Assembly: GCA_037200005.1 (NCBI GenBank)
Contig: JBBCGY010000001.1
Span: 1,077,812 to 1,141,811, forward strand
From: Alphaproteobacteria bacterium
Lineage (GTDB): Bacteria; Pseudomonadota; Alphaproteobacteria; UBA9219; RFNS01
Direction of reading: 5' to 3'
Length of the DNA stretch: 64,000 bases
Shown one piece after another: positions 26,009 through 35,520 of this stretch. Below the pieces are notes generated by a model that did no database searches, was not told the origin of the DNA, and saw nothing but the letters and a program-made list of their open reading frames with translations. Both the position numbers and the translations under genes were made by a program. How positions within the stretch are numbered: position 1 is the first letter of the stretch; the number at the start of each line of letters is the position of its first letter.

Positions 26009-27289
26009 GTGAAATGCACGATCGGCCTCGGCACCAATCTGGGAGATCGCAAAGGCAATCTGGAAAGCGCCGCGCAGGCGCTTCGAGCCTTGCCGCGCGC
26101 AGCAAATTTTCGCGCGTCGCCGGTATTCGAGACGCCTGCCATGGTGCCGGAAGACGCGCCTGATGGCTGGAGAATTCCCTATCTCAATGCCGTCGCCGCC
26201 ATGGACTGGGCGGGAAGCCCCCAGGAACTTCTGCAATCGCTCCAGCATATCGAAACCGGGCTTGGCCGCGCCGCAGCGCTCCGATGGGCGCCGCGTATTA
26301 TCGACCTCGATCTTCTGGTTTTCGGCGATCAGACCATCGGCGATCCTCATCTAGTCGTTCCTCATGCCGGAATTTGGGGACGAAGTTTCGTTCTCGATCC
26401 GCTTAAGCATCTCGCGCCCGGACTGCGATTGCCGGGACACGCCGAGACCGTTCTCAAGCGCGCGCGCGAATTGCCCGGCCATGCGCCGCTGTGGATGGGC
26501 ATTCTCAACCTGACACCGGATTCTTTTTCGGATGGCGGCGAATTGGCGGACGAGGCCGAGCTGCGCCAAAGAATAGCCGCATGGGATAGCGCCGGGGTGC
26601 AGATTTTCGATCTCGGCGGCGAGTCCACGCGGCCCGGCGCGCGGCACATTGCGCCGGACGAGGAATGGTCGCGGCTGGAACCCGCGCTTCACCTGCTGCG
26701 CGACCGCTATGCGGGCCGCCTGTTCCGCCCATGGATCAGCGTCGATACGCGCCACGCGGCGACGGCGGCGCGGGCGCTCGCCATGGGAGCGGATATCATC
26801 AACGATGTCGGCGGCCTCAGCGATCCCGCCATGGGCAAAATTCTCCAGGGAGGTTCGTGCCAATATGTCCTCATGCACAGCCTTTCGATTCCTGCCGATA
26901 AGAATCAGGTGCTGGACGAGAACCGAGATCCCGTCGAAGCGGTGCGTGTCTGGGCGCTGGAAAAGCTGGAAAGCCTTTCGCGGCTCGGCATAGGCCTTGA
27001 CCGCATCATCTTCGATCCGGGCATCGGCTTCGGCAAAACACCCAGCCAATCGCTTGCCTTGCTGCAAGGGATCGAAAGCTTCCTCGATCTTCCCGTGAGG
27101 ATTCTCGCCGGGCATTCGCGCAAATCTTTCATGATCTTATGGAATAATCTTAAAGCGGAACAACGCGATCCGGAAAGCATCGGACTGTCGCTGCGGCTGG
27201 CAGATAAAGGCGTCGATATCCTGCGCGTTCACGAGCCACAGCTTCACATACGGGCTTTCAGGGCGTTTCAGGAGGCCGCCGGGGCCTGA
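26009..27289 (+). CDS. folKP: Fused HPPK-DHPS folate enzyme (FolK-FolP)
   Basis: Residues about 1-155 are 6-hydroxymethyl-dihydropterin pyrophosphokinase (GLGTNLGDRKGNL, PRIIDLDLLVFGD); residues about 165-420 are dihydropteroate synthase (MGILNLTPDSFSDGG, DLGGESTRPGA, DPGIGFGKT, GHSRKSF). The fusion carries out two successive steps, ending with the joining of p-aminobenzoate to the pterin. I use the GTG at 26009 (VKCTIGLGTN), which matches the family N-terminus and lies just after the CADD stop. The 3' end overlaps the convergent acyltransferase by 32 bp. Confidence 0.94.
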   Translation: MKCTIGLGTNLGDRKGNLESAAQALRALPRAANFRASPVFETPAMVPEDAPDGWRIPYLNAVAAMDWAGSPQELLQSLQHIETGLGRAAALRWAPRIIDLDLLVFGDQTIGDPHLVVPHAGIWGRSFVLDPLKHLAPGLRLPGHAETVLKRARELPGHAPLWMGILNLTPDSFSDGGELADEAELRQRIAAWDSAGVQIFDLGGESTRPGARHIAPDEEWSRLEPALHLLRDRYAGRLFRPWISVDTRHAATAARALAMGADIINDVGGLSDPAMGKILQGGSCQYVLMHSLSIPADKNQVLDENRDPVEAVRVWALEKLESLSRLGIGLDRIIFDPGIGFGKTPSQSLALLQGIESFLDLPVRILAGHSRKSFMILWNNLKAEQRDPESIGLSLRLADKGVDILRVHEPQLHIRAFRAFQEAAGA

Positions 27290-28454
27290 TCCCGCCGAGC
27301 CCCGTCAATTTCTTGCCCAGCCGGATGGAGGGAACCTCCACCAGAGCGCACATCGCCGTCGCCGCCAGCAAGGACCCGGCGCATCCGATCGTCAGCACGA
27401 TCCCCCACGGCAAATATGCATGCAAAATATGAATGGCGGCGAAGAGCACCGGAATGTGAAGCAGATAGAGGCTATAGGATATCCGTCCCAGCCATTGAAA
27501 AACTCGCCGCCGCAGCACTGACGACGCCGTGGGCGAGGATAACGTCAGCGCGATCAGCATTGTTGCAGCCAGAGAAAGAAGCGTCCTTTTATCATGAGTG
27601 TTATACAGAAAGAAAATAACCGCGACGACTGTCCACAATAAGGTCAGTTTGGCATGAGAGAGCCGCGCCAGGATTGACGCGATATGGCGGCGATGTTTCG
27701 CCAGCAATATTCCCCAGAGAAAATATGGAAGACAAAAGGCTGTCGCGAAAGCCGATGAAAAGACGGTCAGCGGATCGGTCGGAAAAACGATGAACTCGTC
27801 GATTTGCCGCCAATCGATGGATGATGTTACGACCGTCAGGCCCGCGACCAGCGCAAATCCCAGCCATCGATGGCGGCAAGCCATGACCAGCAAAGGCAGG
27901 ATCAAAGAAATCCTCACTTCATGAATCAGGGACCACATCGGCACATCCAGCACCACATCCATGGAATACCCGATCATCAATAAATGCCGGATAACCATCT
28001 CCGGCGTTACCGCGAAAGAAGGCGGAATATAAAGCGCGGGAAAATCGCCGTTCAGCCAGATTGCTCCTTGGGGAAAATTCCGGTCGACGACCGCATAGAC
28101 GCAGATCGCGAAAAAAATGGCGGCGGCGAAAGGGAAATAGATACGGCAAAATCTTCGGATAAGGAAATGGCGATACAGGGGAGGCCTGCCCTCGAAATAC
28201 GGCAATGACAGTACAAAACCGCTCAGCACGAAAAACACGACGACCGCGGCGGTCCCATCCACCAGAATGCGCAAAGGGCTCATCAGCACGAGCACCCCTT
28301 GCCACATCTGGTCGTAGCAGACGGAATTAAAACAGTGCCACAGCATCACGATAAAAGCGGCGATGCCGCGTATTGAATCCAGCGCGTGGATTCTTCCCGC
28401 GGCTTCCGCAATTCCGGCATTGCCGATAACTGAAGACCGGTCCTCTACGCTCAA
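27258..28454 (-). CDS. Acyltransferase 3 (OafA-like) membrane protein
   Basis: About ten membrane helices and the AT3 landmarks are present: LDSIRGIAAFIVMLWHCFNS with the catalytic-type His in helix 1, VVVFFVLSGFVLS, and an R-F-x-R-I-Y-F-P segment. Such proteins O-acetylate sugars of lipopolysaccharide, peptidoglycan or polysaccharides. The ATG overlaps the PBP1A stop (ATGA), suggesting translational coupling and perhaps peptidoglycan as substrate, which is inference. Confidence 0.9.
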   Translation of the reverse strand: MSVEDRSSVIGNAGIAEAAGRIHALDSIRGIAAFIVMLWHCFNSVCYDQMWQGVLVLMSPLRILVDGTAAVVVFFVLSGFVLSLPYFEGRPPLYRHFLIRRFCRIYFPFAAAIFFAICVYAVVDRNFPQGAIWLNGDFPALYIPPSFAVTPEMVIRHLLMIGYSMDVVLDVPMWSLIHEVRISLILPLLVMACRHRWLGFALVAGLTVVTSSIDWRQIDEFIVFPTDPLTVFSSAFATAFCLPYFLWGILLAKHRRHIASILARLSHAKLTLLWTVVAVIFFLYNTHDKRTLLSLAATMLIALTLSSPTASSVLRRRVFQWLGRISYSLYLLHIPVLFAAIHILHAYLPWGIVLTIGCAGSLLAATAMCALVEVPSIRLGKKLTGLGGIRPRRPPETP

Positions 28455-30985
28455 TACAGCCCCCCCGTGCCGGTCGTGACCGGCGGGTTATTGGAGGTCG
28501 GCGGCGGAACAGGAATAGCGACGGGAACAGGTGTCGGCGGCGGCATGACCGTCAAGATCGTTTCCGGCGGCATTCCATGCGAAATATCCGGCGGCGTATT
28601 CGCGCCGCTTGCCACATAACCTTCTTCATTCACGCTCCCGTCAAGAACCGGCGGCGGCTCGTCCGTAGGCTCGGTGCCGGGAATATAGGATTCCCAGATC
28701 GGCACCTTCGTATTGTCGTCGGCCAGCCTTCCGGTTTCGGCATCCACCTGAACCTGGCGCAAGCCCGGCGGAATCCGGAACGGCGTCGCCGGCTGATCCT
28801 TCAGCGCGTCGCGCATGAAATTCTCGAAGATCGGCACCGCGATGCTGGCGCCGGTTTCATGCGAGCCTAGCGGCTGGGGATCGTCGAAGCCGACGAACAC
28901 GCCCGCGACCAGATCGGGCGTAAAGCCGATAAACCAGACATCCTTGCTTTCGTTGGTCGTGCCGGTCTTGCCCGCAACGGGCTTTCCGAGCTCGCGCAGC
29001 TTGGCCGCCGTGCCACGCTGGCATACGCCCTCCAGCATGGAGACAACCTGATAGACAAGGCGCGTATCGGCAATTTGCTCGCGGGTGTCGGGAATTTCCG
29101 GAGGAACAAAGTCGCCATTCTGATCCCCGGCCTGGCAGCCGTCGCAAACCGCATTATCGCGCCGCCAGATAGTATGGCCGTCACGATCCTGCACGCGGTC
29201 GAGCAAAGTCGGCGCGATTTTCTTGCCGCCATTCACCAGCATGGCGTAAGCGGTCGTCAGGCGCATGAGCGTCGTTTCTTTCGCTCCCAAGGAAAATGAC
29301 AGCAAATCCGGCATGTCGTCGGCGATGCCGAATTTCTTCGCGTAATCGACGATGAGCGGCATGCCGATGCTGTTGGCCAGCCGCACCGTCATGACGTTGC
29401 GCGACTTCTCCAAACCCACCCGTAAGGGAGTCGGGCCATAGAATTGCTGCGAGTAATTCTCCGGCTTCCAAAGCGGCAGGCCCGGCCCCTGGTTATACGC
29501 GAAAGGCGCATCGAGAACGAGGCTCGACGGCGTGAACCCGCGATCGAGCGCCGCCAGATAGACGAACGGCTTGAAAGCCGATCCCGGCTGGCGATAGGCT
29601 TGCATCGCGCGATTGAACTGGCTGATGCCCGCGCTGAATCCGCCGGTCATGGCATAGACGCGCCCGGTATGCGGGTTCATGACGACGATAGCGCCTTGAA
29701 CCTTGGGCACCTGCCGCAGCGCATAGATGTTCTTTTTCTCATCGACGGCTTCCACCAACACGACATCGCCGGCCTTGAGCACGTCGCTGGGCTTTTTCAC
29801 CGGCGGGCCGAACTTGCCGTCCTCGATCTCGGCGCGCGCCCATTTCATCTCATCCCATGGAATAGTCGCGCCGGTTTTATTCTGCATGCCGAGTTCGGCT
29901 TTGTCCTTCGTAAGCGACAGCACCACGGCCAATTCCCAATCCTCGCTCCCCGGAGGCTGCGCGACCGTGACAAGCTGCTCGCCCCATGACTGCAAGGATT
30001 TGATCTGCCCGACCGGCCCGCGATAGCCGCGCTGCCGGCGGTCGAAATCCTGCAGCCCCTGCCTCAATGCCTTGGTGGCGAAGTCTTGAAATTCCGGATC
30101 GAGGCTCGCGCGCACGACCAGCCCGCCTTCGAGAACTCCCTTTTCGCCAAAACGCCCGACCAGTTCGCGGCGGGCCTCTTCGGCGAAATAATCCGCCGTC
30201 ACGACTTCTTCCTCATTGCGGCCGCGCATTTCCAGCGGCTCGGCCAGCGCCTGCCGGGCTTCGTCCTGGGTGATATGGCCATCCTCGAGCATCCGCCCGA
30301 TGACCCAATTGCGCCGCCCCAGCGCCGCTTCGTAATCGCGAACCGGGTGGTAATCGTTGGGCGCCTTGGGCAAAGCCGCCAGATAAGCGGCCTCGGCCAC
30401 GGTCAATTCGTCGAGCGAGCGGTTGAAATAATTCAGCGCGGCAGCGGCCACCCCATAAGAGCGGTTGCCGAGAAAAATCTCGTTCAGATAGAGTTCCAGA
30501 ATCCGGTCCTTGGATAGCGCGCCTTCGAGCCTTATCGCGAGGATCGCCTCCTTGATCTTGCGCTCGAAGGATAATTCATTGGTCAGCAGGAAGTTTTTCG
30601 TCACCTGCTGCGTGATCGTCGACGCGCCGCCCGGACGCTTCCCTTGCGCGACCTTGCCGAAATAATTCAGTCCCGCGCGCGCGACTCCCTGGAAGTCGAT
30701 GCCGTGATGATGATAGAAATCCTTGTCTTCCGCCGAGATGAACGCGTTGATGACGCGCTTCGGGATTGCGCCGATAGGAACGAAAATCCGCTGTTCGGCG
30801 GCGATCGTCGATAGCAGGCGGCCGTCTCCGGCATAGACGCGCGACAAAATCGGCGGCCGGTAATCCTTGAGAAAATTATAGTCCGGCAGATTATGGGCAT
30901 ACTGGCTGAACGTAAACCACATCGCTCCCAGGCCAATGACGCCCAGCAACAGTCCGACCGAAACAATGCGCAAAAAAAACTTCAT
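28451..30985 (-). CDS. mrcA: Penicillin-binding protein 1A
   Basis: The bifunctional class A enzyme builds peptidoglycan. A cytosolic start and one membrane helix (about 5-26) precede the GT51 glycosyltransferase (ISAEDKDFYHHHGID with the catalytic Glu; GGASTITQQVTKN). The transpeptidase follows with SxxK in SAFKPFVY, SxN in KSRNVM and KTG in GKTGTTNES. The C-terminus is a Pro/Val-rich tail (about 815-840). The length of 844 aa is normal. Upstream, an IS-like MITE lies between it and rne. Confidence 0.96.
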   Translation of the reverse strand: MKFFLRIVSVGLLLGVIGLGAMWFTFSQYAHNLPDYNFLKDYRPPILSRVYAGDGRLLSTIAAEQRIFVPIGAIPKRVINAFISAEDKDFYHHHGIDFQGVARAGLNYFGKVAQGKRPGGASTITQQVTKNFLLTNELSFERKIKEAILAIRLEGALSKDRILELYLNEIFLGNRSYGVAAAALNYFNRSLDELTVAEAAYLAALPKAPNDYHPVRDYEAALGRRNWVIGRMLEDGHITQDEARQALAEPLEMRGRNEEEVVTADYFAEEARRELVGRFGEKGVLEGGLVVRASLDPEFQDFATKALRQGLQDFDRRQRGYRGPVGQIKSLQSWGEQLVTVAQPPGSEDWELAVVLSLTKDKAELGMQNKTGATIPWDEMKWARAEIEDGKFGPPVKKPSDVLKAGDVVLVEAVDEKKNIYALRQVPKVQGAIVVMNPHTGRVYAMTGGFSAGISQFNRAMQAYRQPGSAFKPFVYLAALDRGFTPSSLVLDAPFAYNQGPGLPLWKPENYSQQFYGPTPLRVGLEKSRNVMTVRLANSIGMPLIVDYAKKFGIADDMPDLLSFSLGAKETTLMRLTTAYAMLVNGGKKIAPTLLDRVQDRDGHTIWRRDNAVCDGCQAGDQNGDFVPPEIPDTREQIADTRLVYQVVSMLEGVCQRGTAAKLRELGKPVAGKTGTTNESKDVWFIGFTPDLVAGVFVGFDDPQPLGSHETGASIAVPIFENFMRDALKDQPATPFRIPPGLRQVQVDAETGRLADDNTKVPIWESYIPGTEPTDEPPPVLDGSVNEEGYVASGANTPPDISHGMPPETILTVMPPPTPVPVAIPVPPPTSNNPPVTTGTGGLY

Positions 30986-31020
30986 GCCCCCGCCTTAGAC
31001 TCTCCTGGAGATATTCATTA

Positions 31021-31162
31021 GAGACCATCTGAAAAGCCATGATGCCGGGCTGCAAACCACGCTTTTCTGCGCTTCCGCTGCTCACGTATATTGAATACGC
31101 TGCGCGGCGGTTCTCGAAAAGCATAGTTTTCGCCGCGGCCTGATGACTTCTCAGACGGTCTC
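31021..31162. mobile_element. 142-bp IS5-like MITE with TTA target duplication
   Basis: The ends GAGACCATCTGAAAAG (31021-31036) and the complement of GAGACCGTCTGAGAAG (31147-31162) match at 14 of 16 positions and are flanked by TTA on both sides (31018-31020, 31163-31165). Inside, GCTTTTC/GAAAAGC (31061-31067, 31116-31122) encloses CGTAT/ATACG (31085-31089, 31095-31099). There is no transposase. End sequence and 3-bp TNA duplication suggest the IS5 family, from memory. Confidence 0.7.
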
Positions 31163-31252
31163 TTAGTATGTGGGGCGCGATTAGAAATAACCCAAACAAT
31201 CATTTGGCAAAAATAATTAACAAAATCAACGGCTCAAATCTTTAGTTGTAAC

Positions 31253-31318
31253 GGAGGGGGAAAACCGCTTATGATCCGTACCAGCATTTCAGGTGAAATG
31301 CCTTTTGCGCGACAATAA
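31253..31318 (+). CDS. Possible 15-codon leader peptide upstream of rne
   Basis: GGAGGGGG at 31253-31260 lies ten bases before an ATG at 31271 that opens a 15-residue frame (MIRTSISGEMPFARQ) ending at TAA 31316-31318. The ribosome-binding site is as strong as that of rne itself and has no other gene to serve. It could be a translated leader affecting rne expression; only comparison across relatives would tell. Confidence 0.3.
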   Translation, partial: GGGKPLMIRTSISGEMPFARQ

Positions 31319-31495
31319 AAGCCTTAAGCCATTGGCGAAGCAGGTAAATTTATTTGTCAGCGCTGAATTCGAGCCACAGATTCACGTGGCATCAACCAGC
31401 CGAATGAATTTTTTATTCGGCAACAGATTTGCCGGTTATGGCGCCAGACGTTCCCCAACGTCTCATGGCGACAGGCTGGCGGGAGAGATTAAGAC
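31319..31495 (+). other. Remaining rne 5' leader
   Basis: The 177 bases between the putative leader peptide and rne have no convincing gene. A frame from 31293 overlaps rne out of register and is not supported. Long leaders are usual for rne because RNase E controls its own mRNA, but I cannot assign a specific structure. Confidence 0.4.
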
Positions 31496-34015
31496 ATGGC
31501 GACGAAGCGTATGCTGGTGGATGCCACCCACCCTGAAGAAACCCGCGTAGCGATTGTAGACGGCCAGAAGCTCGACGATCTGGATTTCGAGCTTTCCAAC
31601 CGCAAAATGCTCAAAGGCAATATCTACCTCGCGAAGGTCATCCGTATCGAACCTTCGCTGCAGGCGGCTTTTGTCGAATATGGCGGCAACCGCCACGGCT
31701 TCCTGGCCTTCTCGGAAATTCATCCCGATTATTACCGCATTCCCGTCGGCGACCGCTCGGAAGACGAAGAAGAAGAAGACGATCTGGCCGACGCGCCGAT
31801 TATCACCGAAGGGCCGGGCAAGGCAGCTTTCGCCGATAACGGCGGCGGCGCCAACGAAACCGAAGCGGATCAGGCTCCGCAAGCGTCCATGAGTTGGGCC
31901 GAGGAAAGCGGAGCCCCGGAAACTTCCGATCCCCTTCCCGCTTTCGGCCCCACTTTCGGCGATGACAACACCAACAACTCGCTCATTCGCAATTTCTCGG
32001 ACGCGCCGCCGCCTCCGGCAGCCGACGCAGCCGAGAACGAAATCTCCTTGACCGTCCCGGACGAAAGCGTTGAAGTCGTCGGCGGGGAAGCCGCCGATCA
32101 AGCTCCCGAGCGTTTCGTCCGTCCGCGCCGTCCGAATTATAAAATCCAGGAGGTCATCAAGCGCCGCCAGGTCATGCTGATTCAGGTCGTCAAGGAAGAG
32201 CGTGGCAATAAAGGCGCGGCTCTCACGACTTATCTTTCTCTTGCCGGACGCTATTGCGTGCTGATGCCGAATACCGCTCATGGCGGCGGCGTATCGCGCA
32301 AGATCACCAATCATCAAGACCGCCGGCGGATGAAGGAAATCCTCGACCAGCTCGATGTCGCCGAGGGCATGGGGGTCATTCTGCGCACCGCGGGCATGGA
32401 GCAATCCATCGCGGATATTCAGCGCGATCTCGATTATTTGCTGCGGCTCTGGAACAGCATCCGCGAGCAGACCCTGCAATCGAGCGCGCCCGCGCTGATC
32501 TATGAAGAAGCCAATCTGATCAAGCGGTCGCTGCGTGATCTTTACGGCAACGACATAAGCGAAGTTCTGGTCGCGGGGACCGAAGGCTATAACCGCGCCC
32601 GCGAATTCATGCGCACCATGGTTCCCGACGCCGTCGACAACGTCAAATTATACGAAGATACCAGCGTCCCTCTTTTCTTCCGCTATCATGTCGAAAGCCA
32701 GATCGACGCGCTGCACAGCCCGGTCGTCCAGCTGCGTTCCGGCGGATATTTGGTCATCAATCCCACCGAAGCGCTGGTCTCGATCGACGTGAATTCGGGA
32801 CGCGCCACCCGCGAACGCCATATCGAGGAAACCGCGCTCAAGACCAATCTTGAGGCTGCCGAGGAATCGGCGCGGCAGTTGCGCTTGCGCGATCTCGCGG
32901 GCCTCGTCGTCATCGACTTCATCGATATGGAAGACGGACGCAACAATGCCGCTGTGGAGCGGCGGCTTAAAGAATCGATGCGCTCGGATCGCGCCCGGCT
33001 GCAGATCGGACGGATTTCGCATTTCGGCCTGATGGAACTGTCGCGCCAAAGGCTGCGCCCCAGCCTGCTCGAAACCAATTTCGAGAAATGCCCGCATTGC
33101 GCCGGCCTCGGCTATGTTCGCGCGACGGACTCCGCCGCGCTGTCCGTGCTGCGTGGCCTCGAGGAAGAAGGCATCAAGAATCGCGGCCAGGATTTCGCCG
33201 TGACGCTCGCGACCAAGGTCGCTGTCTATATTCTCAACCAGAAGCAGGAAATGCTGGCGGAAATCCAGACCCGCTATGGCATCCGCGCGCTGTTCAACTG
33301 CGACGAAAACCTGTCGCCGTCGACTTACACCATCGAACGCTCGAAAACCCGCCGCGACCAATCGGACGGGCCTGCGGTCAACACGGCCGACGTCATGGCC
33401 TCGGCCGAAGACCGTGACATCTCCGCGGATACGAGCGTCCCCGATTTCCGCGACGAATCGAGACCGGCGGATGAGTACAAGAAACCAGGCGGCAGGCGCG
33501 GCGGCCGTCCGCCGCGAGGCCCCCGTCCGCCTCACTCCAATAACGACAGGCCGCGCAGAGTGCATGCAGAAAGCGCGCCCGCGCCAAGCCCGGATAATAA
33601 CGAGACAAAAACTCCCGATATCCAGCCTCACGGTCCCGTTGGCGACGATCAGGCTGCAGATGGCGACAATGAAGGCGATCCGCGCCGCCGCCGCCGCGGA
33701 CGCCGCGGCGGACGCCGCCGCAGCCGTCATCATGGCGGGGATCGGTTTGAGGGACGCGAAGATCGTCCAGCAGGCTCCGGCAGCGATTGGCAGGAAGGAG
33801 CAGCGGCCCCGGCCGCCTCCCCGCACGAAATGCCATTTCAAGCAGCGCCGCGCGGTCCGTCACGCCCGATGCCGCCCGCTATCCCGCTCAGCATCCACGA
33901 GCTTGATACGACGCCGCGCGAAGCGAATACTTCTTCCCCGTCCTATGAAATGGTCAATCAGTTGCCGGATCAGCCCAAGGCAGGGTGGTGGCGGCGACTG
34001 ACCGGCAAACCATAA
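31496..34015 (+). CDS. rne: Ribonuclease E
   Basis: The central endoribonuclease of mRNA decay. The S1 domain (LKGNIYLAKVIRIEPSLQAAFVEYGGNRHGFL, about 35-75) is interrupted by an acidic, Pro-rich insertion (about 85-205), as in other alphaproteobacteria, and resumes before RYCVLMPN. The DNase I-like part carries SIDVNSGRATRE and VIDFIDM; the Zn-link is CPHCAG (about 530). A basic arm (RRRRGRRGGRRR, about 720-745) binds RNA, and the final KAGWWRRLTGKP resembles the GWW PNPase-binding motif known in Caulobacter. GGGAGAG precedes the ATG. Confidence 0.96.
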   Translation: MATKRMLVDATHPEETRVAIVDGQKLDDLDFELSNRKMLKGNIYLAKVIRIEPSLQAAFVEYGGNRHGFLAFSEIHPDYYRIPVGDRSEDEEEEDDLADAPIITEGPGKAAFADNGGGANETEADQAPQASMSWAEESGAPETSDPLPAFGPTFGDDNTNNSLIRNFSDAPPPPAADAAENEISLTVPDESVEVVGGEAADQAPERFVRPRRPNYKIQEVIKRRQVMLIQVVKEERGNKGAALTTYLSLAGRYCVLMPNTAHGGGVSRKITNHQDRRRMKEILDQLDVAEGMGVILRTAGMEQSIADIQRDLDYLLRLWNSIREQTLQSSAPALIYEEANLIKRSLRDLYGNDISEVLVAGTEGYNRAREFMRTMVPDAVDNVKLYEDTSVPLFFRYHVESQIDALHSPVVQLRSGGYLVINPTEALVSIDVNSGRATRERHIEETALKTNLEAAEESARQLRLRDLAGLVVIDFIDMEDGRNNAAVERRLKESMRSDRARLQIGRISHFGLMELSRQRLRPSLLETNFEKCPHCAGLGYVRATDSAALSVLRGLEEEGIKNRGQDFAVTLATKVAVYILNQKQEMLAEIQTRYGIRALFNCDENLSPSTYTIERSKTRRDQSDGPAVNTADVMASAEDRDISADTSVPDFRDESRPADEYKKPGGRRGGRPPRGPRPPHSNNDRPRRVHAESAPAPSPDNNETKTPDIQPHGPVGDDQAADGDNEGDPRRRRRGRRGGRRRSRHHGGDRFEGREDRPAGSGSDWQEGAAAPAASPHEMPFQAAPRGPSRPMPPAIPLSIHELDTTPREANTSSPSYEMVNQLPDQPKAGWWRRLTGKP

Positions 34016-34032
34016 ATAAATATGGACGCGCA

Positions 34033-35430
34033 ATGACGGCGCGACTCTCCCCACTTTCTCCACATGGAATCATGGCGCAACAACGCGGCCGGATTCTATT
34101 CGCTATCGTCGCGCTCATTGCCCTGCTTCTTCCCCCCTTGCCCGCCTGGGCCCAGCAAGCGCCGCAGCTTTCCTACATCCGCGACGCCGAGATCGAATAC
34201 GATATACGGACGATGGTGACGCCGCTGATGCGGGCGGCCTCGCTCGATCCCGACGCGGTCAATTTTGTTTTGATCCAAGATAACAACGTCAATGCCTTCG
34301 TCGCGGGCGGGATGAATCTGTTCATCTATACCGGACTTTTGCAATACACGGATAATCCCAGCCAATTGGTCGGCGTCATCGCGCACGAGCTTGGCCATAT
34401 CGCCGGAGGGCATCTGGTGCGCGGCACCGAGGCGATGCGTAACGCTTCCACCGGCGCTATTTTGGGGATGATCGCCGGATTGGCCGCCGGGATTCTATCC
34501 AAAAACGCCCAGGCGGGCATGGGGGCGCTGGGCGGCGCGCAGGAGCTTGCGGCCCGCAACTTCTTCAGCTTCAGCCGGGCGCAGGAAGGCACCGCCGACG
34601 CCGCCGGAATGCACTTCCTCGACGATGCCGGATTTTCATCGCGAGGCATGCTCGAATTCATGAGAAAGCTGAAAGGCCAAGAATACATGCCGAACGACCG
34701 GCAGGAAGAATTCGTCCGCACCCACCCTTTGACTCAGGACAGGGTCAATGCCATCGCGGAACATGTCGAGCATTCGCCGCTGACGAGCAAGAAGCTGCCC
34801 GCCGAATATGACGACATGCATGCGCGGATCAAGGCAAAGCTGCTGGGATTTCTTCAGCCGGAGAACGCGCTTTTGCGCTTCACCGACCGCGATCCGCGCC
34901 TGACCGCCCGCTATGCCCGCGCCATCGCCCTCTATCGCACCAACCGGCTGGACAAAGCCCTGGCGCTTACCGACACCCTGATCCGGGAAGAACCGGACAA
35001 TCCATTCTTCCATGAGTTGCGCGGCCAGATGCTTTACGAAAACAGCCGGATTCCGGAATCGATCGCGGCCTATAGGCGTTCCGTCACGCTGCTTCCCGCT
35101 TCGGCCCTGCTGCAAGCGGCCTTCGGTAACGCTTTATTGCAAAGCAACGCGGCGGCGGACCTCGATGAATCGGTGACTCACTTGCAGGAATCGGTGCGGA
35201 TCGAACCGCATACGCCTTCCACATGGCGTTCGCTTGCGACGGCATGGGGACGCAAAGCGGAAATCGGCGGCGACAAGATTTATCGCGGCATGGCAACCTA
35301 TGCGCTAGCCGAAGAGGCTTTGGCTCACGATGCGCCGGACGAAGCGCAAAAAACTGGCGGAACAAGCATCCAAATTGCTGCCGCCGAGCTCGCCTTACTG
35401 GGTGCGGGCGCAGGATATCCGCTTGGCTAA
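34033..35430 (+). CDS. BepA-like periplasmic M48 metalloprotease with TPR
   Basis: A signal peptide (core LFAIVALIALLLPPLPAWA) precedes the M48 domain with GVIAHELGHIAGGH and a later EGTADAAGMHFLDDAGF segment supplying the third ligand. The C-terminal half is made of TPR-like helix pairs (RYARAIALYRTNRLDKALAL, ESIAAYRRSVTLLP). BepA proteases act on outer-membrane protein assembly. The start is uncertain: 34033 or 34072, the latter giving a standard signal peptide. It follows rne closely. Confidence 0.9.
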   Translation: MTARLSPLSPHGIMAQQRGRILFAIVALIALLLPPLPAWAQQAPQLSYIRDAEIEYDIRTMVTPLMRAASLDPDAVNFVLIQDNNVNAFVAGGMNLFIYTGLLQYTDNPSQLVGVIAHELGHIAGGHLVRGTEAMRNASTGAILGMIAGLAAGILSKNAQAGMGALGGAQELAARNFFSFSRAQEGTADAAGMHFLDDAGFSSRGMLEFMRKLKGQEYMPNDRQEEFVRTHPLTQDRVNAIAEHVEHSPLTSKKLPAEYDDMHARIKAKLLGFLQPENALLRFTDRDPRLTARYARAIALYRTNRLDKALALTDTLIREEPDNPFFHELRGQMLYENSRIPESIAAYRRSVTLLPASALLQAAFGNALLQSNAAADLDESVTHLQESVRIEPHTPSTWRSLATAWGRKAEIGGDKIYRGMATYALAEEALAHDAPDEAQKTGGTSIQIAAAELALLGAGAGYPLG

Positions 35431-35520
35431 AGAAAAGAAGGATGATTGACTTGGTCTTGCAGCCCTGCTCTATTTCGCGTTAATCTCGATATGTTCCTCA
35501 TCAATTCCCGGAGTTCCGCC

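Noticed and set aside
31018-31203. 61-codon frame across the MITE
   Set aside because: It spans the terminal repeats and palindromes and has no ribosome-binding site; it is read out of repeat sequence, not a transposase.
31293-31550. 85-codon GTG frame overlapping the rne start
   Set aside because: It enters rne out of frame, has no ribosome-binding site and no protein-like pattern.
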